Shown here: piece after piece, positions 1 through 5,946 of the stretch
Layout of the letters: every line of letters starts with the position of its first letter
Numbering within the stretch: the stretch's first letter is position 1
From: Prevotellaceae bacterium UBA3646
GTDB lineage: Bacteria > Bacteroidota > Bacteroidia > Bacteroidales > Bacteroidaceae
NCBI GenBank assembly: GCA_002373535.1
Contig: DFKL01000112.1
Location: 4,697-12,816 of the forward strand
DNA: 8,120 nt
Direction: 5' to 3'
Position numbers and translations under genes: made by a program
Notes under the pieces: model-generated
What the model was told of the DNA's origin: nothing
The model's database searches: none
What the model saw: only the letters and a program-made list of their open reading frames with translations

Positions 1-350
1 GCGGATGGTGCTATTTCGACCACTACCAGTTGCGTGACAAGGATGCACAGCCCCTCGCCATAGGCGGCTACACGCCACTCAGCAAGATATATGCCTACGA
101 CCCCATGCCAAGCCAGCTTACCCCCGAGGAACAGAAATACATCATAGGCGTACAATGCAACGTATGGACAGAGTACATCGTCAGCCCGCAGCATGTCCAG
201 TACATGCTCCTCCCACGCCTCGCCGCCCTCAGCGAGGTACAATGGCTGGAACCCGGGCAGAAGGACTACGAAGACTTCAAGAAACGACTCACGGCCATGC
301 AGAAAATCTACGACAAGTACGGCTACAACTACTGCCGACGCTACGAGTAA
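1..350 (+). CDS. Beta-N-acetylhexosaminidase, GH20 family, C-terminal end (5' truncated)
   Basis: This is the last 115 residues of a glycoside hydrolase family 20 enzyme, which removes terminal N-acetylglucosamine or N-acetylgalactosamine from glycans. The reading frame (first full codon at base 3) is open to the left edge, so the start lies outside. Visible motifs are YFDHYQ (fragment residues 4-9), matching the Asp-x-Tyr that holds the substrate N-acetyl group, and WTE (residues 55-57), matching the Trp-x-Glu of the GH20 active site. The following stretch with YMLLPRLAALSEVQW is the typical closing helix of the barrel. The catalytic Asp-Glu pair would lie upstream and cannot be checked. The protein ends soon after the barrel, so no extra C-terminal domain is attached. 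In Bacteroidales such enzymes are usually periplasmic or surface proteins for host glycan or chitin breakdown. The next gene starts 13 bases downstream on the same strand, so co-transcription is likely. Confidence 0.93.
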   Translation, partial: GWCYFDHYQLRDKDAQPLAIGGYTPLSKIYAYDPMPSQLTPEEQKYIIGVQCNVWTEYIVSPQHVQYMLLPRLAALSEVQWLEPGQKDYEDFKKRLTAMQKIYDKYGYNYCRRYE

Positions 351-363
351 CCCACGCAGATAC

Positions 364-1062
364 ATGGACCTGAAGCTCCACGACCTAACCACAGGCTACG
401 GACGACACACCGTATCGCACAATCTCAATGCCCGTCTGCAGACAGGCCTCCTCACCTGTCTCCTCGGTCCCAACGGTTCCGGCAAGAGCACCCTCCTGCG
501 CACAATCTCAGGTGCCCAGCCCCCATTGTCAGGCACCGTGACGCCTACTGACAGCCGCACCCTCAGTATCGTCCTAACCAGCCGTATCGACATATCCCAC
601 CTCCGCGCATGTGACGTAGTCGCCATGGGCAGGCACCCATACACAGGTTATTTCGGCAAGCCTTCACCGCAGGACGACGACATCATCCGCCAGGCAATGC
701 AGACAACCGGCACGCTGCACCTCAGTCACCGCAACATGACATCCCTCAGCGACGGCGAGGCACAGAAAGTCATGATAGCCAAGGCCCTCGCCCAGCAGAC
801 CCCTGTCATTCTGCTCGACGAGCCCTCAGCCTTTCTCGACTTCCCCAGCAAAGTAAGCCTCATGCTCATGATGCAAGACCTCGCCCATAACCACGGCAAG
901 ACCATACTCCTCTCCACACACGACATCTCACTCGCCATAAAGACCGCCGACACCCTGTGGCTCATGAATGCTGACGGCACCATGCACACAGGCACCCCAC
1001 GCCAGCTCATCGACACAGGCCACATAGCAACATATCTGGGCGACAGCTCACAATACCTATGA
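364..1062 (+). CDS. ABC importer ATP-binding protein (FecE/BtuD type)
   Basis: This 232-residue cytoplasmic ATPase would power import of an iron-siderophore, haem or cobalamin class substrate through the permease encoded next. Walker A is GPNGSGKST (residues 35-43), the signature is LSDGE (128-132), Walker B is ILLDEP (149-154) and the switch histidine is H186 in STHD. The stretch VVAMGRHPYTGYFG (85-98) is typical of the FecE/BtuD group. The signature departs from LSGGQ, and the Q-loop glutamine is apparently replaced by threonine in IVLTSR (69-74). The frame is open upstream to about base 193, but that part overlaps the GH20 coding end, and homology begins at the ATG at 364. The stop overlaps the permease start as ATGA, which suggests translational coupling. 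Substrate cannot be decided from sequence. Class is certain, cargo is not. Confidence 0.94.
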   Translation: MDLKLHDLTTGYGRHTVSHNLNARLQTGLLTCLLGPNGSGKSTLLRTISGAQPPLSGTVTPTDSRTLSIVLTSRIDISHLRACDVVAMGRHPYTGYFGKPSPQDDDIIRQAMQTTGTLHLSHRNMTSLSDGEAQKVMIAKALAQQTPVILLDEPSAFLDFPSKVSLMLMMQDLAHNHGKTILLSTHDISLAIKTADTLWLMNADGTMHTGTPRQLIDTGHIATYLGDSSQYL

Positions 1063-2054
1063 AACAGACCCTACTCGTCATCATCCTCGTCATCCTCGTC
1101 ATCACCAACATCTTCGTCGGCTCAGTCCACATACCCTGCACCGAGACCCTCCGCATACTCACAGGCCAAGACACCGGCAACAATCCCTCCTGGACATACA
1201 TAATCCTCCATAGCCGGCTTCCACAAATGATTACCGCCCTTCTGTGCGGAGCAGGCCTCGCCACAGCGGGCCTGCTCCTGCAGACCGCATTCCGTAACCC
1301 CCTTGCCGGTCCATCCATTCTCGGCATCGACAGCGGAGCCAACATGGCCGTCGCCATCGTCGTGATGTTCGCCGGCGGCACCATGACCCTCATGGGCACG
1401 ACCCTCGGCGGCTACCTCCTCGTCATCCTCGCAGCAATGGCAGGCGCAATGGTCATTATGCTCATCATAGCCACACTTTCCACACTGCTCAAGAGCCCCG
1501 TCATGCTACTCGTCACGGGTGTCATGATCTCCTATATCACCAGCAGCCTCATCTCCCTGCTTCAGTTCCACACCACCGAGCACGGTCTCCAAGCCTACAC
1601 CTTCTGGGGGATGGGCGGTTTCACTGGCGTCACCATGGAACGTCTGCCTATATACGCCACCCTAATGCTTGCCAGCCTCATAATATCCATCCTCCACATA
1701 AAACCACTCGACGCCATACTCCTTGGCGATGCCTACGCACAAAACCTCGGTGTCGACACCCGACGCATGAACCGCCGTCTCTACCTCCTCGCCGGTCTCA
1801 TCACAGCCACGACCACAGCCTTCTGCGGCCCCATAACTTTCATCGGCCTCGCCACCCCGCACATAGCACGTCTTCTCTGCGGTACGGCCACACATCGCAT
1901 CCTCATGCCAACCACCATGATCCTTGGCGCCGTCATAAGCCTCACATGCAACCAACTCTGCACACTCCCCACAAGCAGCACACTCCCCATCAACACCATC
2001 ACACCACTCTTCGGTGCACCAGTGATACTATGGGTGATACTCAAAAGGAACTGA
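1059..2054 (+). CDS. ABC importer permease, FecCD/BtuC family
   Basis: This 331-residue inner-membrane protein is the channel subunit of a FecCD/BtuC-type importer, expected to work as a dimer with the ATPase just upstream. It is hydrophobic throughout, with an N-terminal helix (residues 4-20) and further segments adding up to about nine or ten helices. Family motifs are FRNPLAGPSILGI near residues 78-90, the coupling stretch around DAYAQNLGV, and GPITFIGLATPHIAR near residue 257, all hallmarks of the family. The length is normal. The start overlaps the ATPase stop by 4 bases. The first helix is encoded by three copies of the 9-bp sequence CTCGTCATC (1074-1103), giving Leu-Val-Ile repeats. 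The stop lies 3 bases from the convergent stop of a binding-protein lipoprotein gene, the likely third subunit. Cargo may be haem, siderophore, cobalamin or something else. Confidence 0.95.
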   Translation: MKQTLLVIILVILVITNIFVGSVHIPCTETLRILTGQDTGNNPSWTYIILHSRLPQMITALLCGAGLATAGLLLQTAFRNPLAGPSILGIDSGANMAVAIVVMFAGGTMTLMGTTLGGYLLVILAAMAGAMVIMLIIATLSTLLKSPVMLLVTGVMISYITSSLISLLQFHTTEHGLQAYTFWGMGGFTGVTMERLPIYATLMLASLIISILHIKPLDAILLGDAYAQNLGVDTRRMNRRLYLLAGLITATTTAFCGPITFIGLATPHIARLLCGTATHRILMPTTMILGAVISLTCNQLCTLPTSSTLPINTITPLFGAPVILWVILKRN

Positions 2055-2057
2055 CAG

Positions 2058-3128
2058 TCAGGGATTCAGCACAAAATAACACTTCTCAGGCCTGATACCC
2101 AGTTCAGGATGCAAAATAGCAACCAGGTTCTCCAGCAACAACTCGGGGTGAAACGGTGTCTCTTCAAAATACTCACTCGCAGAACTGTTACAGACCAGCA
2201 GGTCTGCCTTTATAGGCCTCAGAGCAGGAAAATCAGCATCAATCTGTTCACGCGTCAGCGGCCCGAAACTCTTTATCAGCCAGTAGTCGGCACCTATAGC
2301 CCTGTCCAGTATCTGCTCTATGGCCATCGGCTTTGCCCCCCTGCCCTCCAGGTCGTCGAACAAATACCTCGCCCCGGCATCTGCATACAGCACGGCAGTC
2401 GTCGAACCCGCACACGGCACGTTCCACAAGCCCTGATACGGCCTCTCTGCCAGCAATGTAGGATGTCCCTTAGCCTCTGCAGCCTTCCGCTTCAAGGCAT
2501 TATATCTCGCCTCCACCGCATCAAATATACTGTCTGCCATCTCACGTTTGCCAAGCAAGATACCGAACAACCGTATCCACTCAGCCCTTGCCAGCGGAAG
2601 CACCTCCATGTAGTCTGCACACTCCAGCACAGGCACCCCCAGCCTCTCCAGCCTGTCATTCACACGCTGCCCCTCATACGGAGAAATCAGCAGTACATCC
2701 GGATTCAGTTTCACAATCTGCTCCGTACTCGGCAGCATACTGTTTCCCAGATCCACAATACGCCCGCTTCGCACATCAGCCAGGATCAACGAATCCGTCA
2801 GATACTCCACGTCACAGATACCACCCACCGCATCCAGACATCCCAATTCGCGCATCAACGCTGCATGAACAATCGAATACACCCCTGCATTACGCACAGG
2901 GGTCTTCAGCATAATCCGGCGCAATATCTCGCCGTCCTCCCCTGTGTCACCACCCCTCCACGGGTTCTTGACCGTAATCTCGGCCATATCCCCGTTCACG
3001 ACCACCGTCAGTAGTCTGGCATAGCGGAAACGCACAGTATCACCATCTGCCATTCCATGCTCCACGCGATGCTGCGTGCACGAGCACGCCATAAGCAATG
3101 CCAGGGACAAAAGCCACCACCCCCTCAT
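2058..3128 (-). CDS. Periplasmic-binding-protein lipoprotein (BtuF/FecB type) of an ABC importer
   Basis: This 356-residue predicted lipoprotein is likely the substrate-capturing subunit of the importer whose ATPase and permease are encoded convergently. The N-terminus has a short hydrophobic signal ending in a lipobox LMAC with Cys15 as the likely lipidated residue. Cys17 is a weaker alternative. The rest fits a class III (Peripla_BP_2) fold: first lobe with PVRNAGVYSIVHAALMRELG (about 76-95) and the NPDVLLISP strand, a long linking helix, and a second lobe with AGSTTAVLYADAGARYLF. A C-terminal FHPELLLENLVAILHPEL stretch is typical of Bacteroidales members. The start ATG overlaps the queE stop in the 4-base TCAT (plus strand), so it is probably translated with queE. 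No gene-specific promoter is visible. Ligand unknown: metallophores, haem and cobalamin are usual, and a queuosine-related ligand is only a context guess. Confidence 0.9.
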   Translation of the reverse strand: MRGWWLLSLALLMACSCTQHRVEHGMADGDTVRFRYARLLTVVVNGDMAEITVKNPWRGGDTGEDGEILRRIMLKTPVRNAGVYSIVHAALMRELGCLDAVGGICDVEYLTDSLILADVRSGRIVDLGNSMLPSTEQIVKLNPDVLLISPYEGQRVNDRLERLGVPVLECADYMEVLPLARAEWIRLFGILLGKREMADSIFDAVEARYNALKRKAAEAKGHPTLLAERPYQGLWNVPCAGSTTAVLYADAGARYLFDDLEGRGAKPMAIEQILDRAIGADYWLIKSFGPLTREQIDADFPALRPIKADLLVCNSSASEYFEETPFHPELLLENLVAILHPELGIRPEKCYFVLNP

Positions 3129-3724
3129 CTTATACCCAGCAGTTTATGAGTCTGCAAGCTCAAGTGCCACGACGGATGCTCCATACAATACAAAACAGTC
3201 CTCTCCCTTATCAACACATTCTCTGCCTCGTCACCCACATCCATAGGCTGCAGTGAGAACACCTCTGCATCGAGCCCCTCATATTCCGACACGTCACGCC
3301 TCCCGTCAAACACGACTTTCAGTTCATCCACGTGCTCGGCAACAGGCATGCCCCCCCCCTTCGGCGAACACGTGACCCAGTCAATGCCTTCCGGCAACCG
3401 ACACGTCCCGTTAGTCTCTATCTGCACGAACCATCCATCGTCATGCAGCAATCCTATCAACTCGTCCGTAACCTGCAACCCGGGCTCCCCTCCCGTCAGC
3501 ACCACATGTATGCCGTCCGTCACCTCGGCAAACAACGACAATCCGGACACAGCCCCACGCACACGCTCCACTATCTGCCGAGCCGTCATCTCCACACCGT
3601 CTACATGGTCGGTGTCACAAAAGTCACACTTCAGGTTACACCCGCTGAAGCGGACAAACACACTCGGTGTACCTGTCCAGCGTCCCTCCCCCTGCAAGGA
3701 ATAGAATATCTCGTTTACCCTCAT
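3125..3724 (-). CDS. queE: 7-carboxy-7-deazaguanine synthase (radical SAM)
   Basis: QueE converts 6-carboxy-5,6,7,8-tetrahydropterin to 7-carboxy-7-deazaguanine in the queuosine/preQ0 pathway. The 199-residue protein begins with the family N-terminus NEIFYSLQGEG (residues 4-14). It has the radical SAM cluster CNLKCDFC (Cys29, Cys33, Cys36; CX3CX2C), the SAM-binding LTGGEP (76-81), ETNGT (103-107) and CSPKGG (119-124). The length is normal for short QueE proteins. The start at 3724 immediately follows the queD stop (TGA then ATG, no gap), and the stop overlaps the downstream lipoprotein start. Codons 122-125 sit on a run of nine G (coding strand), a slippage-prone site just after the SPK motif. 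No broken frame is seen. Confidence 0.96.
   Translation of the reverse strand: MRVNEIFYSLQGEGRWTGTPSVFVRFSGCNLKCDFCDTDHVDGVEMTARQIVERVRGAVSGLSLFAEVTDGIHVVLTGGEPGLQVTDELIGLLHDDGWFVQIETNGTCRLPEGIDWVTCSPKGGGMPVAEHVDELKVVFDGRRDVSEYEGLDAEVFSLQPMDVGDEAENVLIRERTVLYCMEHPSWHLSLQTHKLLGIR
3351..3359 (-). repeat. Homopolymer run of nine G on the coding strand inside queE
   Basis: Nine consecutive C on the plus strand read as AAG GGG GGG GGC in queE, giving Lys-Gly-Gly-Gly. The frame is intact at this length. Gain or loss of one base would shift the remaining 75 or so codons and could uncouple the lipoprotein gene downstream. It may also be a sequencing-error hot spot. Confidence 0.9.
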
Positions 3725-4057
3725 TCAGTCCCTCTCGTATACAGCCGTATTGCCGAAACTCTCCTCAACCTCCACACGATAGCAAAACGGAACGTTGTCA
3801 CAAATCCAGCGTGCTATGTTCTCTGCAGTAGGATTAAAGTCAAACATCTCGTTCAGGTTCTTGTGGTCCATCTTCCCCTTCACCAGACGCTTCACCTCGG
3901 TAAAGTCAACCACCATCCCGTTACCGTCCAAGACATCATTCTTGCAGAAAACCGTGATATACCAGTTGTGTCCGTGCAGACCTGCACACTTGCTCTCATA
4001 GTCCAGTGTCAGGTAATGACTGCCCGACACTTCGATACGCTTCTTTATATAATACAT
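3725..4057 (-). CDS. queD: 6-carboxy-5,6,7,8-tetrahydropterin synthase (PTPS family)
   Basis: QueD makes 6-carboxytetrahydropterin from 7,8-dihydroneopterin triphosphate, the step before QueE. The 110-residue protein shows the zinc ligands His14, His28 and His30 (SGSHY and LHGHN), a catalytic Cys24 four residues before HGH, MVVDF (48-52), the DHKNLN motif with Asp64 and His65, PTAEN (76-80), and a C-terminal VEVEES glutamate for pterin binding. The frame stays open upstream to 4180, but the added residues have no family match and would cross the divergent promoter region. The ATG at 4057 gives the usual short N-terminus. The gene is first in a queD-queE-lipoprotein operon. queC and folE are not in the window. 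A plain 6-pyruvoyl-tetrahydropterin synthase is less likely given the queE neighbour. Confidence 0.95.
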   Translation of the reverse strand: MYYIKKRIEVSGSHYLTLDYESKCAGLHGHNWYITVFCKNDVLDGNGMVVDFTEVKRLVKGKMDHKNLNEMFDFNPTAENIARWICDNVPFCYRVEVEESFGNTAVYERD

Positions 4058-4080
4058 CCTACATACGTTGAAATTACGTG

Positions 4081-4112
4081 CAAAATTATACAAACTTTTG
4101 CAAATATGCAAG
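4081..4112 (-). promoter_or_regulatory. Predicted Bacteroidetes promoter of queD-queE-lipoprotein operon
   Basis: On the minus strand, TAATTTTG (4088-4081) matches the TAnnTTTG -7 element exactly. Twenty bases upstream is CTTG (4112-4109), one mismatch from the TTTG -33 element. Transcription would start near 4074-4078, giving a leader of about 20 bases before the queD ATG. That leaves no room for a riboswitch. Inferred from consensus only. Confidence 0.6.
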
Positions 4113-4128
4113 AAAAGACCTACATTTG
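4097..4128 (+). promoter_or_regulatory. Predicted Bacteroidetes promoter of the AGCS symporter gene
   Basis: TTTG (4097-4100), exactly 20 bases, then TACATTTG (4121-4128) is a full match to the Bacteroidetes -33/-7 consensus. The start point would fall at about 4131-4133, while the chosen ATG is at 4134, so the mRNA would be leaderless or nearly so. The promoter overlaps the divergent queD promoter. Confidence 0.7.
4098..4111. promoter_or_regulatory. Operator-like inverted repeat between divergent promoters
   Basis: TTGCA (4098-4102), four bases, TGCAA (4107-4111) form a perfect 5-bp inverted repeat. An 8-bp palindrome TTTGCAAA (4097-4104) overlaps it. It covers the -33 element of the symporter promoter and touches the -33 position of the queD promoter, so a bound protein could affect both. 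Short AT-rich repeats arise by chance, so confidence is low. Confidence 0.3.
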
Positions 4129-4133
4129 CCCCC

Positions 4134-5537
4134 ATGACACACACATTGCTACAATATATCGACCAGCTCCAGGACCTCATGTGGACCTACGTCGTCATCA
4201 CCATGCTCATAGGTTGCGCAATCTATTTCACTGTCAGGACGCACGGCGTACAGTTCCGTCTAATAAGCCTTATCCCAAGGAAGAATTCACATGCCTCCAC
4301 ACCAGCGGCATTCCCTGCCGCCAAGATCAGCAGCTTCCAAGCCTTCGCCGTCTCCCTCTCCAGCCGCGTCGGCACCGGCAATCTGGCCGGCGTAGCCAGT
4401 GCCATATACATCGGCGGCCCAGGTTCCGTCTTCTGGATGTGGATCATGGCTATCCTCGGCTCCTCTACCGCATTCATGGAAAGCACACTCGCCCAGCTCT
4501 ACAAGCGCCGCGGTCCCGACTCCTACTACGGCGGCCCCGCCTACTACATGCAGTATGGCATGAACCGCCGCTGGATGGGCATCATCTTTGCCCTCTTCAT
4601 GATCTACGGCTTCGGCCTTGCCAACCAGATGGTACAATGCAGCACCATCTGCGATGCCCTCAGCCATACCATAGGACTCCGTCGCGCCCACATAGCCTGG
4701 GGACTCATGCTCGCCACCCTCGCCATTGTTCTCGGCGGCATCCAGCGCATAGCACGCTTCTCTGCCGTCATCGTCCCGTTCATGGCCGTAGGCTATCTCG
4801 CCCTCGCCATATATATCATCGCCATCAACTACCAGCAGATACCCTCGATGCTCAGCCTCATCATTCACGATGCCTTCGGGGCAAAGCCGGTGGCAGGCGG
4901 ACTCTTCGGCACTGTCATAATGCAAGGCGTCAAACGCGGTCTCTTCAGTAACGAAGCAGGCGAAGGCAGTGCCCCCAATGCTGCAGCCACAGCCACCATA
5001 TCACATCCCGTAAAACAAGGGCTGCTGCAGTCCGTAGGCGTATACGTCGACACCCTCCTTATCTGCACCTGCACCGCTTTCATCGTCATCCTCAGCGGTC
5101 TCTACACAGGTGACGACGACGGCATCGTACTCACAGCCAAGGCCATGGACCACCACCTCGGCTCCTTCGGTGCCATATACCTCACTGCCTGCATATTCCT
5201 ATTTGCCTACAGCACGGTCGTTGCCAACTATTTCTACGGCGAGAGCAACATACGGTTCATAACCCGGCGCCAATGGGCCATCCATCTTTTCCAGGCCCTC
5301 ACCGCCGTCGTCGTCCTCCTGGGCGGATATGTCACCCTCGGCCAGGCATTCTGCCTCGTAGACCTCGCCATGGCATTCATGGTCATCCTCAACCTCATCG
5401 CCGTCCTCGCCCTCTCACGCCACGTCTTCCGTCTCCTCGACGACTACCGTAACCAGATTCGCCAAGGCCGGGACCCATCCTTCGACAAGACCACCATGCC
5501 CGACATCCAAGACCGGCTCTCCGGCTGGAGGTTGTAA
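4134..5537 (+). CDS. Sodium:alanine/glycine symporter, AGCS family
   Basis: This 467-residue inner-membrane carrier belongs to the alanine/glycine:cation symporter family, which takes up small neutral amino acids with sodium. Family marks are VRTHGVQFR after the first helix (residues 34-42), SSRVGTGNLAGVASAIYIGGPG with GTGN at 80-83, then FWMW, and FSNEAGEGSAPNAA (271-284). Hydrophobic segments through the chain suit about ten or eleven helices, and the length is usual. The start at 4134 keeps the family N-terminus (a short helix before the first Trp). The open frame extends to 4068, but that part has no family match and contains the promoter. A later ATG at 4179 would give a longer leader but cut that helix. 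The gene diverges from queD and has no operon partner. The exact amino acid cannot be told. Confidence 0.94.
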   Translation: MTHTLLQYIDQLQDLMWTYVVITMLIGCAIYFTVRTHGVQFRLISLIPRKNSHASTPAAFPAAKISSFQAFAVSLSSRVGTGNLAGVASAIYIGGPGSVFWMWIMAILGSSTAFMESTLAQLYKRRGPDSYYGGPAYYMQYGMNRRWMGIIFALFMIYGFGLANQMVQCSTICDALSHTIGLRRAHIAWGLMLATLAIVLGGIQRIARFSAVIVPFMAVGYLALAIYIIAINYQQIPSMLSLIIHDAFGAKPVAGGLFGTVIMQGVKRGLFSNEAGEGSAPNAAATATISHPVKQGLLQSVGVYVDTLLICTCTAFIVILSGLYTGDDDGIVLTAKAMDHHLGSFGAIYLTACIFLFAYSTVVANYFYGESNIRFITRRQWAIHLFQALTAVVVLLGGYVTLGQAFCLVDLAMAFMVILNLIAVLALSRHVFRLLDDYRNQIRQGRDPSFDKTTMPDIQDRLSGWRL

Positions 5538-5546
5538 AGATTTTTT
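5518..5546 (+). terminator. Weak candidate terminator at the symporter gene end
   Basis: A 5-bp stem (TCTCC 5518-5522, loop GGCT, GGAGG 5527-5531, one G-T pair) overlaps the gene end and is followed, nine bases later, by six T (5541-5546). The stem is short and the spacing to the T run is too long for a strong intrinsic terminator. Confidence 0.2.
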
Positions 5547-5596
5547 CGGAAAGCGACCAAGGTATTGATCGGTATGTGATATGTAGGACATTTATA

Positions 5597-5642
5597 GGGC
5601 ATATGTGGGCCATATGTGGGCCATATGTGGGCCATATGTGGG
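5597..5642 (+). repeat. 11-bp tandem repeat, GGGCCATATGT
   Basis: Three perfect units start at 5607, 5618 and 5629. They are preceded by a 10-base variant lacking one C (5597-5606) and followed by a partial GGG (5640-5642). Each unit contains the palindrome CATATG. The 11-base period is close to one DNA helical turn, so the units face the same side of the helix. Function is unknown. Confidence 0.92.
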
Positions 5643-5681
5643 AGAAGTAGCGCCAACATCTTGACTTTCAGCAGCTTACAT

Positions 5682-5701
5682 GTGGCAAAAAGTGGCAAAA
5701 A
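5682..5701 (+). repeat. 10-bp tandem pair, GTGGCAAAAA
   Basis: Two exact adjacent copies lie at 5682-5691 and 5692-5701, inside the block bounded by the 16-bp direct repeats. They are too short to assign a role. Confidence 0.85.
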
Positions 5702-5844
5702 CGGCATTTTTCGGGTGTTTGGACGGATGTGGTGTAAAGATTTTTTCGCGAATATCTAAGTAGTAGTCTTTATTTCCCTGATGCAAGACTCCCTAACATT
5801 TTCAAAAACACTTTTCTTTGAAAAAAAATCAAGTGAATCATACC

Positions 5845-5872
5845 CAATATTAAAAATATTGTCTTATCTTTA
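5845..5872 (+). promoter_or_regulatory. Possible promoter -7 box with adjacent inverted repeat upstream of the exported protein gene
   Basis: CAATATT (5845-5851), AAA, AATATTG (5855-5861) is a perfect 7-bp inverted repeat. Three bases later comes TATCTTTA (5865-5872), one mismatch from TAnnTTTG. No TTTG sits at the -33 position, so the promoter may need an activator bound at the inverted repeat, or the real promoter may be elsewhere. The leader to the ATG at 5947 would be about 70 bases, AT-rich and without Shine-Dalgarno sequence. Confidence 0.3.
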
Positions 5873-5946
5873 CGTCGATGTATACCTCCAAAAACAACAG
5901 AGAAATTATAATTTTACATATTTACGAACCTAAAAATCAAAACATT

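Larger units (their letters stand above)
5533..5748 (+). repeat. 16-bp direct repeats exactly 200 bases apart bounding an intergenic block
   Basis: TGTAAAGATTTTTTCG occurs at 5533-5548 and again at 5733-5748. One base at 5532/5732 differs, and 5531/5731 agree again. The first copy contains the TAA stop of the symporter gene. The block between them carries the 11-bp and 10-bp tandem repeats. It could be a segment gained by insertion or by recombination between copies of a dispersed repeat. No terminal inverted repeats or transposase are seen. Confidence 0.75.
5538..5946. other. Gene-free region of about 410 bases with repeats and an AT-rich leader
   Basis: No credible coding sequence is seen on either strand; the open frames here are short and read through repeats. 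The left half (to about 5748) holds an 11-bp tandem repeat, a 10-bp tandem pair, and is bounded by two copies of a 16-bp sequence. The right half (about 5750-5946) is strongly AT-rich and is best read as promoter and leader for the exported protein gene. Confidence 0.75.

Noticed and set aside
193..363. Longer N-terminus for the ABC ATPase starting at 193
   Set aside because: It would overlap the end of the GH20 gene, and the added residues are out-of-frame GH20 sequence. Family similarity begins at the ATG at 364.
2109..3014. Plus-strand open frame of about 300 codons opposite the lipoprotein gene
   Set aside because: It is antisense to a gene with a lipobox and binding-protein motifs. Its translation is rich in Arg, His, Gln and Pro, typical of a shadow frame of a C-biased gene.
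4058..4080. Possible preQ1 or cobalamin riboswitch ahead of queD
   Set aside because: The predicted leader is only about 20 bases, too short for either riboswitch. The upstream region of the ATPase-permease pair is taken up by the GH20 gene.
4287..4925. Minus-strand open frame of 212 codons opposite the symporter gene
   Set aside because: It is the mirror of the symporter coding sequence, rich in Gly, Ala, Glu and His, with no recognisable motif.
3332..4951. Plus-strand open frame of 539 codons spanning queE, queD and the symporter gene
   Set aside because: It crosses three well-recognised genes in other frames and a promoter region. It is low-complexity His/Arg/Pro-rich without any domain.
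5597..5642. CRISPR-like array
   Set aside because: The units are 11 bases and directly adjacent, with no spacers and no cas genes nearby.
5395..5707. Two minus-strand open frames over the symporter end and the 11-bp repeat
   Set aside because: They read through the tandem repeat and the symporter 3' end in non-coding frames. The peptides contain repeat-derived residues only.
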